A DNA stretch of 55,388 bases from Gamarada debralockiae (lineage: Eukaryota > Ascomycota > Leotiomycetes > Helotiales > Hyphodiscaceae): positions 1-55,388 of the forward strand of contig NXFV01001411.1 of NCBI GenBank assembly GCA_002803225.1, written 5' to 3'. The notes beneath the pieces were generated by a model, which was not told where the DNA came from, did no database searches, and saw nothing but the letters and a program-made list of their open reading frames with translations. Of this stretch, positions 1 through 11,159 are shown in pieces. The translations under genes and the position numbers were made by a program. How positions within the stretch are numbered: the first letter of the stretch is position 1; each line of letters begins with the position of its first letter.

Positions 1-1090
1 CAACGTCAATGTCAACTCAAAATGTATTTCGACTTGAACCTATGGTATAGTTGGCCCAAATGTAGTTCGAACGCCAAGTGGTATGGTCGGACGCCGCTGT
101 CATTAGCTGCCAAGAGAGGCCACACGGACGTTGTCAGGCTACTATTAAACAGTGGTAAGGCCGACGCCGATATAAAGGACTCCCATGGCCAGACTCCGCT
201 CTCATTAGCCGCCGACAACGGCAATGTGGATGTCGTTAGCGTGTTACTCGACACTAGTAATGTGGATATCAATTCGAACAGTGAGTCGCTCAGGGGCTTC
301 CATCGTGGGCCGCCGAAGTAGGCCCAGGCCAGGACCCCCCCTTCCTGATGGTCGAGACTAATATACTCAACACTGACTCGGGCGAATGGGCTGGTACTAA
401 ATATGGCCAAACGCCACTTGTGTTGGCGGCCGAGAAAGGATACGAGGCAGTTGTCAAGCTACTGCTTGAAACCAAAGGTATCGAGGCTGACTCGAGGGAC
501 ATAGAATTCGGCCGGACCGCCCTGTCGTGGGCAGCCTCCAGTGGGAAAGACGCCGTTATTGAGCTGTTACTCACAACCCCTGGTGTTGATGCCAACTCAA
601 AGGATTCTTTTGGTCGGACACCGGTGTCGTGGGCCGCTGAGAAGGGCCATGAAGTCGTCGTTCGCCTGCTACTCGACGTAGGTAGAGTAGAGGCTGACCC
701 GAGGGACCATTTTGGCAAGACTCCGCTGCTTTGAGCTGCTGAGAGTGGCCATGACGCCGTTGTCAAGCTTCTGCTCATGAATAAGGATGTGCTAGTCAAT
801 GGAAAGGATTTCTATCATGGCCGGACGCCCTTGTCTTGGGCTTCTTCACAAGGAAACGAGGCAGCCGTTAAAAAGCTGCTCGAAAGCTCTGACATCGACG
901 TCGACTCGAAGTGCTACCGCGATCGGACTCCGCTCTCTATGCCGCCGAGAACGGTCATGAAAGCTGTATTGAGTTACTACTTGCTACGGGAAAGGTCGAT
1001 TTGGACTCTAAGGATGAGGAGCACTCTAGGACGCCGCTGTTATGGGCAGTCGAGAACGGCCACGATGGAGCTATCAAGCTTTTGCAATAG
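1..1090 (+). pseudogene. Ankyrin-repeat protein relic, 5' end outside window
   Basis: At least seven ankyrin units can be read (GRTPLSLAA, GQTPLSLAA, GQTPLVLAA, GRTALSWAA, GRTPVSWAA, GRTPLSWAS and RTPLLWAVENGHDGAIKLL), but they fall in different frames. Bases 2-22 read NVNVNSK, a repeat end, in a different frame from the next repeat. A GTGAGT at 281 could start a 47-nt intron ending at 327, which would restore the frame into the next block. The block from 348 has an in-frame TGA at 732-734 with ankyrin sequence continuing directly after it. Near 940 the frame shifts again, and the natural reading then ends at TAG 1088-1090. Tandem ankyrin arrays of this kind are common in fungal STAND and effector-like proteins. 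One intron is possible, but the internal stop and the shifts at about 22 and 940 argue for a decayed gene. No domain N-terminal to the repeats is visible in the window. Confidence 0.75.
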
Positions 1091-1342
1091 TGAGAGGTTG
1101 GACCTCTGGATTGCCTAGTTGCATTCAGCACCTAGGGTTAGTAGTTCTATTGGTGACCCTCCAATTCTATCTGTTTGTTTTCGTTTGACAGGAACCTCTT
1201 GATTTTATGATAATTATCTTTAGTTCTGGGGTCATGTAGGGGTATGATAGTATGGCGAATACGCGTTCAGCTATATGTTGAGCACCTAAGTATCTTAGCT
1301 AACTCTTGAAAAAAAATGTATGAAGTCACGTGTAACTTGCCC

Positions 1343-1359
1343 TTTTGTTGCACATCGCA
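1343..1359 (+). repeat. 17-bp direct repeat, copy 1
   Basis: The sequence is TTTTGTTGCACATCGCA, identical to 1637-1653 in the same orientation. It lies 4 bases before the 34-bp palindrome. Confidence 0.8.
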
Positions 1360-1363
1360 GGCC

Positions 1364-1397
1364 TACCTCGATATAAGAATATTCTTATATCGAGGTA
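1364..1397. repeat. 34-bp perfect palindrome
   Basis: The 17-base arm TACCTCGATATAAGAAT is followed without a spacer by its exact reverse complement, centred between 1380 and 1381. The symmetry ends at 1363/1398. It could extrude as a cruciform, be the fused ends of a foldback element, or be a large operator-like site. No open reading frame depends on it. Confidence 0.9.
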
Positions 1398-1636
1398 CCG
1401 AGGTTCCTCCGGGACACAACATAAGAACACCATGAAACGAACGTCACGCTTATCATATATATTACTGTAACGTTTATAGTATCATATTTGTGAAACAGGA
1501 AGTTTATTAAGCAGATAAGAGAACTGTGGGCTGTTAAAAGGATGTTTCGCGTTGGTAGTGCTGCTGAAGAAAGGGGTAGAAGTCTCTCAGACAACCGCTG
1601 TGATCGCTAAGAATTTCCTTCTGCCCCCTTTAAAAG

Positions 1637-1653
1637 TTTTGTTGCACATCGCA
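1637..1653 (+). repeat. 17-bp direct repeat, copy 2
   Basis: Identical to 1343-1359 (TTTTGTTGCACATCGCA) and 294 bp downstream of it. With copy 1 it brackets the palindrome-bearing segment. Confidence 0.8.
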
Positions 1654-1794
1654 ATTCCTATACAAGCCTAAACTTGCCTAGCTTCTAGCTAAGTACACTA
1701 TAAGCATGCTATCTTGTATAGTGTTAACGAGAATTCTCTTTACTCTTACAGTATTAGAGTATGGAACTCGTAAAAAACGATGGATCTGCCCTCA

Positions 1795-2790
1795 CATAAG
1801 GTTTGAAGAAGATGGACATTCCGATGGATGGAGAGTGGAGCCCGAAATCAGCAGTAGCAGAATGGCTGCTCGTGATCACCCAGACTTTCAGCCACCACGC
1901 AGAAGACCACTTGTCGATTTTTCAAAAGGATGCTACAAGAAGTGAAAGCGAGATCAGTCATTGGCACCGCATGGTAGCAAAGTATACTCATCGTTGCCTG
2001 ACGAAACCGAGCGACAGAATCTTGGTTATATAAGGATCGCCCGCAAGTATGTTGAAATGATCCATGATCAGAGCGAAAGTGAAAGTTTGACTTTCAACCT
2101 CAAGTTTAGTGAATTGTGCACGATCAGTATCTTGCGGGCTTGTGGAAAGCCGATTTTCCAGGTGGCCTCCTCTGGCGATTGGTATCTCCTCTGATCGACC
2201 GGAAACATACCAGGGACCTTCTTGGTCATGGATGCAATCAAGTCATCGATTGACTACAATCCTTTGTAACTTACACATTCATTGATCAGCTGGAATTAAT
2301 CGACTGCGATACCAATCTAACGAGCAAAGACGCTCTATATAGTGTGGTCAACTCTTGCGAGCCCAGAGTTTGGGGAAGACTACTACCAGCTCAGAAACGA
2401 CGTGATAACGACTAGAATCCCTGGATACCATCAACAAATGATTTAAGACAGCGTGGCGTGGAAAGTATTGATGGTGTGTTAAGTGCTCGTATGATACCGG
2501 ATGCATTGGTAGAAAAATTCCTCGACTGAACGGTGGAATGCATACCCGTGCATCTGTTGGAAGTCGTTTCACACCGCCAACCAGATGAGTATGGTTCTCG
2601 AGGTCTCGTCCTTCGCAGATTAACAGGCAATGATCAATCCTTCCGTCTCGGGATCTTCGAGTTCGAACAAGAAATGATGTCCCAAAAACCAGATGAGAAA
2701 TGGGACCATTGGAATCGCAGGATGGAAGAGCTGATGCACTGGTTTGACGAGTCTGAGCTGCGGGATCATCACACTTGTGTAGATGAATAG
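1795..2790 (+). pseudogene. HET-domain protein, decayed C-terminal part
   Basis: Three stretches in different frames match the conserved C-terminal region of heterokaryon-incompatibility (HET) proteins. First, about 1803-2033 contains W-HRMVAKYTHRCLTKPSDRI, the usual W..V..YT.R.LT..SDR pattern that follows the HET core. Second, about 2117-2200 reads DQYLAGLWKADFPGGLLW, the hallmark YLAGLW...LP..LLW motif, but not in the frame of the first block. Third, 2533-2790 reads SRGLVLRR..., then FRLGIFEFE, like the final beta-strand region. The N-terminal HET core (the AHCWG and DSLCIIQ motifs) is not visible upstream, and in-frame stops separate the blocks. HET proteins trigger cell death on non-self recognition. 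This copy should be non-functional. The assignment is by motif only, and the third block is the least certain. Confidence 0.65.
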
Positions 2791-3206
2791 TTGGATGGCT
2801 TTTCCATCTGGAAGCCTTCCATAAATCCAGGGAGTGTGATTGATTTTGTGGACAAGACGTGGAGATGGGGACTTCGTTTGACGCTCTAAGGACCCGGTCA
2901 ACAAGGGAAAAGGGATATAAGTTTTGATTTCTTTATGGGGTAGCAGATTCCCATGATCAGTTACGCTGGTAGTCTTCGAGTCTTGAGTCGATATCGACAA
3001 CGAATGGTATAGAAGCTGAGAGAAATGTGTCCTGTTTTCGCCCCTTAAATAAAGCAATCACGTGCATCGGCTCGTCCGCCGCGCCTCGCCAAAATTCGAA
3101 AGATACGTCGAGTCCTTGGCTGCCTCTTTTTCTCAAGAACACATCTCCCCAAAACTCCTTTTCCCACCGCCAACAAACGCGCATCCATTCAGTTGAGTTG
3201 CGCAAA
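2791..3206. other. Intergenic, presumed SPF1 promoter and 5' UTR
   Basis: Non-coding by inspection. The pyrimidine-rich stretch just before 3207 fits a leader of the P5A ATPase gene. No specific regulatory site was recognised. Confidence 0.4.
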
Positions 3207-6200
3207 ATGGCGCCTCTTGTGGAAAATCCTCTGATTGCCTCTGCAACTTTGCACAATCCTTGTGAGTCTATTCCCAACTTCCATAACTAATCAGGAATCC
3301 TAACCTTGAGAAAAGTGCCGCTCTTCTTACATGCCTACGTTTGGCCCTTTGTTATCATCTGGCCCATCTTCCTGCGATATTATTTGTCCGAGGACCTCTA
3401 CAATAAGCACATTGGCGGACAAGAATGGACCTTTGTGTGGTGTGGAACAATTATCACCGCGCAAAGTTTGGTTTGGCTGAGCACGAATTGGAACGTTAAC
3501 CTGAAGTCCCTTTTCACATCGACGACAGCAAAGACAGTTTCGGATGCGAAATTAATCAAGGTCCTGCCGGTTACGAATGCTGGGTCTGCGGAGATCTGCC
3601 CAATCGTTAGAGACACTGTAAGCCAGATCGAGTCAAAAGTGGAGGACAGTGCTAACAGACAGCAGGCTGGGGGCAAGGAAAACATTTCGTTTCTCTTCCA
3701 AAAGCGCCGATTCCTCTACAATGCCGAAAAGAACTCCTTCAAGCCTCTAACTTACGCGATCGATTCCGATCCCAAACCTCTCCTTGAAGACTTCCAGAAA
3801 TCCAGAGGCATAACCTCCGCGTCCGAGCTATCGAGAATACATCAGCACTATGGCGACAATACCTTCGACATCCCGGTCCCCACATTCACCGAACTCTTCA
3901 AGGAGCATGCGGTCGCCCCCTTCTTCGTCTTCCAGATCTTCTGTGTTGGATTATGGATGCTGGACGAATACTGGTATTACTCCCTCTTCACACTCTTCAT
4001 GTTGGTTGCTTTTGAAAGCACGGTCGTCTGGCAACGTCAAAGAACTTTGAACGAATTCCGTGGAATGAGCATCAAGCCATACGATATCTGGGTCTATCGA
4101 CAGAATAAGTGGCAGGAGACACAAAGTGATAAGCTTCTACCTGGAGATTTGGTATCTGTTGGCCGTACAAAGGAAGACAGTGGAGTTGCCTGCGATATGA
4201 TTCTGGTCGAGGGAACTGCTATCGTCAATGAGGCTATGTTGTCGGGGGAGAGTACGCCATTACTGAAGGACTCGATTCAACTACGACCATCTGATGCGAG
4301 ACTGGAGCCAGAAGCTCTTGACAAGAATGCGTTCCTTTGGGGTGGAACTAAGGTCCTTCAGATTACACACGGAAACAGCGATGAAGAGAGGCCTCCAGTT
4401 GCATCTGGCGTTCCGACTCCTCCCGACAATGGTGCCATGGCTGTTGTGGTCAAGACTGGATTTGAGACCTCCCAGGGAAGCTTGGTCCGAACGATGATCT
4501 ACTCGACTGAGCGTGTATCGGCCAACAACGCTGAAGCTCTTCTCTTCATCTTGTTCCTCTTAATCTTCGCAATTGCCGCCTCTTGGTATGTCTGGGATGA
4601 GGGTGTGAAGAAGGACCGGAAGCGATCCAAGCTTCTCCTTGACTGTATCTTGATTGTTACTAGCGTCGTTCCTCCGGAGCTTCCTATGGAACTTAGTCTA
4701 GCCGTTAACACCAGCCTTGCTGCCCTCAGTCGCTACGCCATCTACTGCACCGAGCCTTTCCGCATTCCCTTCGCTGGACGAGTCGATGTCGCATGTTTCG
4801 ATAAGACTGGTACTTTGACTGGTGAAGATTTGGTGGTTGAAGGAATTGCTGGCCTTGGTCTTGATCACTCCGGAACAGACACACCCCGCGAGAAAGATGG
4901 TGCTCATAGCCACATTACTCCGGTTTTGGAAGCTGGTTTGGAAACGACTCTGGTTCTCGCTACTGCCCACGCTCTTGTCAAGCTTGATGAAGGCGAGGTT
5001 GTTGGAGACCCTATGGAAAAGGCAACACTCACATCTCTTGGCTGGACTCTCGGGAAGAATGACATCCTCACAAGCAAGCACATGAGTGCTGTGAAGGGTG
5101 CATCATATGGAACTGCACAAAACACTGTCCAGATCAAGCGTCGCTTCCAATTCTCGTCTGCTCTGAAGCGCCAAAGCTCCGTTGCCACCATCACTGCAAT
5201 TCACCCGGAAACGGGCAAGAAGATTCGAAGCACATTCGTCGGTGTTAAGGGAGCCCCTGAGACTATCATGAAGATGTTGGTCAAGGTCCCTGCTGACTAC
5301 GACGAGACCTTCAAATACTTCACCCGAAAAGGATCACGTGTTCTTGCTCTTGCCTACAAACATCTCTCTCACGATAGCGAACTTGGATCCGGAAAGATCA
5401 ACGAGCTGAAGCGCGAGAAGGTTGAGGCTGAGTTGCACTTCGCTGGCTTCTTGGTTCTTCACTGCCCTCTGAAGGATGATGCCAAATCGTCTGTCCAAAT
5501 GCTCAACGAGAGCAGTCATCGCGTTGTCATGATCACGGGAGACAACCCTCTTACCGCTGTTCATGTCGCACGTGAGGTCGAAATTGTTGACAGAGACGTC
5601 TTGATACTCGATGCTCCTGAGCATGATGATTCCGGAGAGAAGCTCGTGTGGAGAAGCGTCGATGACACGATTAGCATTCCTGTCGACCCCACAAAACCTC
5701 TTGACAAGAAGATCATTGACAACAATGATCTCTGTGTCACTGGTTACGCGTTAACCAAGTTTGCGGGCCAAGTTGCACTTTCTTCTATATACCGATATGC
5801 CTGGGTTTATGCTCGAGTTTCACCGAAACAAAAGGAAGAAATTTTGATGGGACTCAAGGATCTTGGATATCACACTCTCATGGCTGGTGACGGAACGAAC
5901 GATGTCGGTGCCCTCAAACAAGCCCACATTGGTGTGGCTCTACTCAACGGTTCCCAAGACGATCTCAACAAGATCGCTGAACATTTCCGAAACAACAAGA
6001 TGAAGGAATTGTACGAGAAGCAATGCGCGATGATGAAGCGCTTCAACCAGCCAAACCCTCCTGTACCGATTCTCATTGCTCACCTGTACCCTCCTGGACC
6101 TACCAACCCTCATTTTGAAGCCGCCATGAAGCGTGAGGCAGAGAAGAAGGGAACTACTGCGGCTCTTGCCGAGGCTGCTCTTGGCGACAAGTCAAATGCG

Positions 6201-7302
6201 ATCGAGACGATTACTTCCCCTGGTGCCCAAGCCCTCATGGACGGCAAGAACCAAAATATGACAACAGCACAGAAGAAAGCCACCAGTCTCGCGGATAAGT
6301 TCACACAGAGCATGACTGAAATGGAGCTTGATGACGACGAACCCCCAACTATCAAACTTGGTGACGCTTCAGTCGCAGCACCATTCACCAGTAAGCTCAG
6401 CAACGTTATCGCCATTCCCAACATCATTCGACAAGGTCGTTGCACTCTCGTGGCAACTATCCAAATGTACAAGATCCTGGCTCTCAACTGTCTGATCTCC
6501 GCATACAGTCTCAGTGTTTTGTACCTCGAAGGTATCAAATTCGGAGATGGTCAAGTCACGATTAGTGGAATGCTCATGAGCGTTTGCTTCTTGTCCATCT
6601 CCCGCGCCAAGTCCGTCGAAGGTCTTTCCAAGGAACGTCCTCAACCGAACATCTTCAATTTCTACATCATTGGATCTATTCTCGGTCAGTTTGCCGTACA
6701 TATTGTTACTCTCATCTACATTGCCCGCTACTGCGATACGCTTGCCCCGTAAGCTCCCATCTTCGTCCATTCGCTAGACATAGCTGACAATTTGCAGACG
6801 TGACCAAGAAGTCGACCTTGAAGGAGAATTCGCACCTTCTCTACTGAACAGTGCGGTGTACCTCCTCCAACTTATCCAGCAAATCTCGACCTTTGCGATC
6901 AACTACCAAGGCCGACCTTTCCGCGAGGCACTATCAGAAAACCGAGGCATGTACTGGGGTATCATTGGTGTATCCGCAATCGCCTTCTCTTGCTCTACGG
7001 AATTCATCCCCGAGATCAACGAGAAGATGCGGTTGGTGCCATTCACCTCAGAATTCAAGACCACCATGACCGTCACCATGATCGTTGATTACCTTGGATG
7101 CTACGTTATTGAGAAGACCCTCAAGGCGCTCTTCAGTGATTACAAGCCTAAGGATATCGCGGTCAGAAGACCGGATCAGTTGGCGAGAGAACAGAAGAGA
7201 ATCGAGGATGCGAAGAACGAAAAGATTCGGGCGGAGGAGGAGAAGGCCAGGAAGGAAGTTGAGGAATTGGAGAAGAAGTTGCTTGCTAAACGTAGAGGCT
7301 AA
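3207..7302 (+). CDS. SPF1: P5A-type P-ATPase Spf1 (ER transmembrane-helix dislocase)
   Basis: Three exons (3207-3261, 3316-6748, 6798-7302) give about 1330 residues. The short first exon (MAPLVENPLIASATLHNP) joins LPLFLHAYVWPF across a 54-nt intron. The second intron is 49 nt and restores APRDQEVDLEGEF. Visible P-ATPase signatures are the actuator loop SGES (about 328-331), the P5A hallmark PPELPMELS in TM4 (about 471-479), the phosphorylation site DKTGT (Asp about 514), the MITGDNPLTA nucleotide-domain motif and the hinge GDGTND (about 876-881). The C-terminus ends in a Lys/Glu-rich coil (EEEKARKEVEELEKKLL). In yeast this family sits in the ER and extracts misinserted helices, such as stray mitochondrial tail-anchored proteins, and its loss disturbs Mn and sterol homeostasis. 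Length matches the family. Intact and confidently identified; the start is supported by the conserved exon-1 peptide. Confidence 0.97.
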
Positions 7303-7979
7303 TTGGTGTATATTGAGCCATAGATTGTACCAATAGAATATTTCTCTGTATCATCCCATCCTGTGAAATTAGGGGAGCCGTGGCTTATGTGACAGGGGCG
7401 CATGCTTCCGAGCAGCAGTGACATCCTCACCCTCGAATCAAACGCCTTCCAAACCTAGCAAAAGCGCCTCAATCTGTAGACTATTCAACTCTTCAATCAA
7501 TCCCTTACAACAATGCAACACTATGTTAGAGTTCCTATTTCTTGCCATCATGGATGAATCGCCCTTTTCTCCCTTCTCCACTCAAGCGCGACGTCATGGC
7601 ACATTCGCGCTCCGCGTGTTTACTGCCAAGACCAAAATCAAGGACTGGGCACAGCGCCAAATGGCGGGGATCAACACCCAGAGCTCGAGTCTCCTCCAAC
7701 CTCCTCTGCAGAGATTTGCCATAGCTCTTGCTCTTCAATCGAGTCCTCATCTCAATTGTTCTCGAGCTTCAGTTGATCAACCGGCGCAAGATGATTCAAT
7801 GGAAGAAGCTGTTTGGACTCGATGGCTCGTAGGTCCCCCTCCGCGAAATCTCCAATCCCCAAAGAACCCCAGGATGAAAGAACGAGAGGAATGGAAGCTA
7901 ACGGTATGATGGCAGACATGACCGCAGAGGGTGGCGCGACGAAGCGCGTCGTCTCCTTCCTACCTTCGAGGAAGAAGCA
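7303..7979. other. Intergenic between SPF1 and YVC1
   Basis: This holds the SPF1 3' end and the YVC1 leader. A 163-codon open frame at 7418-7909 has no recognisable domain and is low in complexity (Ser, Pro, Gln), so I treat it as a chance frame in the leader. An in-frame stop at 7899 separates it from the YVC1 start. Confidence 0.4.
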
Positions 7980-9973
7980 ATGCCCTCCGCCATCCCCGGA
8001 CCAGAAGTCACGAAAGTCGCCCTGCGATTGAGATACCTGATCGAGAGTGTTATACCGTGCGAGCTGGAGGAAGAATCGATCACGAGGGCGCACAGCCATG
8101 TTATTACGACTGCAGTCGTGAAGGCTGCGAAGGAGGCGGGGAAGGTGGGGGAGGGGGAGGATTATAGAGCTTGTGTGGTATGCCCACGCCCTATAAGAGG
8201 ATTGCGGAGAAGGGACATATTGGGAGTTGGGTTGAAGCTAACAGGGAAAGGTCTATGCGCTGCTTGTCAATAAGAGATGGTTCAAGAAACAGGCCATGCT
8301 GGAGCTCTGGGATGCGGGTCTCCATAATATCCGCGCGGTAGCTTGTGAAGTTATTGCGAAGGCACTGTGGGTTCCCTCTCCCCACTGTTATCAATCAAAT
8401 CCAACAACAGCAGTATCGAAACAGAAGAAAACCAAGACTACCTGTTCCAAGACATCCTCCTCAAGCGTTACTCCATCATGGTAGACGACGAACAAACAGC
8501 CCCAGCAAACGTTATCGAACGAGCTATCGATCTCCATGCCCTCCGCGTAACGGGTTCCTCGGGATATCAGAAATGTGTCAACTACCTCTGGCGCGGCTGG
8601 CTTGTGCAGGATGAGAATGATCCAAGCAGTTTTGTAGACTACAAGAGGAAAGCGAACACGAAATACTGGTCACACGTTGATCCGGACCGCATGCGAGCAC
8701 CTATCTATCAGAATGCCACACAAATCATTTTCTCTCTGGTATATTTGGGTCTATATACTGGGGCTATCAATACCGTGAATCGTACGGGAGATTTGGATAT
8801 CACCGAGATCATGCTTTATATCTTTACATTTGGATTCTTATGTGACGAGTTTAGCAAGCTTTGGAAAATTGGAAGATACTACATCGGGTTTTGGAATGTT
8901 TTTAATGTTGTGCTATATGCGTTGCTTACGACGAGTTTGGTTACGAGATTTATCGCTTTGAGTCATCCGTTGGAGGATGGAGATGGGCAGAGGGAAAAGT
9001 ATAATGAATTAAGTTACAATTTCTTGGGTAAGTCATTGCTTGATAGAGCTGTCAAGCTGTACTAATTGCGTTGTAGCTTTCTCCGCCCCTATGTTCTGGA
9101 TGCGACTCCTCCTATATCTCGATTCTGTCCGTTTCTTCGGAGCCATGCTTGTGGTGCTCAAAGTCATGATGAAAGAATCCCTGATTTTCTTTGCGCTCTT
9201 GATCGTCATAATTGTCGGCTTCCTTCAAGCCTTCATTGGAATGGATAACGCGGATACCAACGCCGATGTAAGTCTTCTTCCACTACTCCGTTTCCCCAAC
9301 TAACGACAACCAGGCTACGGCCTTTATCCTCCAAGCGATGGCCAACGCAGTTATGCAGTCCCCGGACTTCAGCAACTTCGACGCATTCGCCCCGCCCTTC
9401 GGCATAATCCTCTACTACATCTTCACTTTCCTCATCATGGTCGTGCTTCTCAACATCCTCATCGCGCTGTACAATTCCGCTTACGAAGACATCACCGACA
9501 ACGCAACCGATGAATACATGGCGCTCTTCTCCCAGAAAACAATGCAATTCGTTCGCGCCCCCGACGAAAACGTTTTTATTGCCCCCTTGAACCTCATCGA
9601 AATATTCTGCCTCATTATCCCATTCGAGTGGTGGATGCCGCGCCGCATGTATGCTAAACTCAACGATCATGTTATGGCGGTGATATATAGTCCGCTTTTG
9701 ATAGTAGCGGCGTATTTTGAAACCAGGAGCGCAAAAGCGGTGCGCTCTAATAGGAGGAGAGGCGAGGAGGACGATGATACGAGGGAGGAGTGGGAGCAGA
9801 TGGCGGATGCTGTTGATTTTGAGAGGGAGGGGTGGGCGAAGACCGTGGAGAGAGTTACGCCGAATATTACGGATGATACCGCGACGCTCGAGGTTCGGGC
9901 GTTGAAGGGGGAGATTAAGGATTTGAAGGATATTTTGATGAAGTTTATTGAGAAGAAAGGGAATGGCGCGTAG
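7980..9973 (+). CDS. YVC1: TRP-like vacuolar cation (Ca2+) channel Yvc1
   Basis: Five exons (7980-8177, 8251-8366, 8414-9027, 9077-9267, 9314-9973; introns 73, 47, 49, 46 nt) give about 592 residues. The start MPSAIPGPEVTKVALRLRYL is the first ATG in frame after a stop at 7899. Conserved stretches include YALLVNKRWFKKQAMLELWD, LHNIRAVACEVIAK, SSGYQKCVNYLWRGWLVQD and the membrane domain from IFSLVYLGLYTGAINTVN onward. Several hydrophobic helices follow, including FFALLIVIIVGFLQAFIG before the pore region and IFTFLIMVVLLNILIALYN after it. An acidic/basic cytosolic tail ends in a short coil (LKGEIKDLKDILMKF). Yvc1 channels release Ca2+ from the vacuole on osmotic or oxidative stress. The yeast protein is somewhat longer (675), mostly at the variable ends, so an extra upstream exon cannot be excluded. 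Confidence 0.93.
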
Positions 9974-11159
9974 GTCTGGGGGCTGGGGGTGTGGAAATTA
10001 TATTTGGATTGAGTTGTGGATAATGGTCACCTAGACGCGCTGATGCAAGGATGGAAATGTCAATTTTGACAGGGCGAAAGAATTTGAAGCGTACAAAAAT
10101 TCAACTCTACCGCATCTTTCTTCCTGCCACACACAGTTCGAAGTGGGAAATTCACTACCTTTCAGTCGCTTCACGTTTGGCAACAAAGCTCGCTTCATGG
10201 ATCTGACCATCAGACTTAAGACCTGTCGAGACGTCAGTCGACGAAATCAGAATGACCTGAAGGACCAGACAAGTTCTCTCTCTATATGGTGGATAACCGA
10301 GTTTCGAATCTACACATTATCCACAAGTGTGAAAACCGCCTGTTCCTTCTCCAACTGTACGTCCCATGGCCGAGCTGAAACCCCAGTCGAAAGGCCACAA
10401 CAACGAGAAAGCCTCTGATGGCGAAAATTGCTCAATTCCAAAACTGGTGGTCGTCCAAGTTTCAGCCTCTGGGAGCGGAATGGAGACAGGCGAAACTGCT
10501 TCGAGTTCTCGTGTTCGGAATTTGCGTTGCGGTGCAGAGCGCTATCATAGCGACGGGATCACCCTCTGACCATTGAGGAATTCTGTTGCGAAGGTAGAGA
10601 GTCTGCAGACTTCAAATTGTTGCCAGTCGGTGCTAGGGACAGATCAGTCATACAATCTCAACCTTTACGGTTTCCCAAAGCCTGACAGCCGCCTCGTCAC
10701 CAAAGTCTCCATTGGGCGGACGACGGGACCAGCAACCGACCACTCAAATGCTCCTTGGACTCTGGACGCCGGCTTGAGTGTCAATCCATGGTACTCCAGA
10801 TTGTAATCAAATACTGTATTCCTAACGAATTTGCTCGAGCAGAGGCAAATAAGTTTTTTCTCCCCAATATCATTGAAGGGAATTGCGTCCAGCTCATCTA
10901 TGGTGTCGTAATCCAGGTGAGGGTAGAAATCCTCAGGGGATGGAGAAAAGGACTAGAATTGGGAGTTCGGATGAGTATGGGAGTATAGGAAAAGCGTGTT
11001 GCATTGGGTATTCTGGTTTTATTGATTCCAAAGCTGCTGTGTCGACATTGACAGGAACGGGAATTGATCTGACTTCCAGCTTTCTCATTCTTTTCTCCTT
11101 AGGGTCACTTAGTTCTGGCCGTGGTGATTCGAAGCTCCATTTCAACGAATCTTGCGAAG
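9974..11159. other. Intergenic; possible 3' remains of the minus-strand HET relic
   Basis: No intact gene is supported. Minus-strand fragments between about 10600 and 11150 could be the decayed C-terminal half of the HET relic that starts at 12104. For example, RLWETVKVEI near 10720 resembles a HET C-terminal W..V motif. The frames are too broken to be sure. Confidence 0.3.

Larger units (their letters stand above)
1091..1794. other. Intergenic stretch with a perfect palindrome and a 17-bp direct repeat
   Basis: No gene is supported here. The stretch holds a 34-bp perfect palindrome at 1364-1397 and two identical 17-bp copies of TTTTGTTGCACATCGCA at 1343-1359 and 1637-1653. This could be debris of a small foldback or MITE-like element. 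Confidence 0.5.

Noticed and set aside
7418..7909. 163-codon plus-strand frame upstream of YVC1
   Set aside because: Not in frame with YVC1, low complexity, no family features; better explained as leader sequence.
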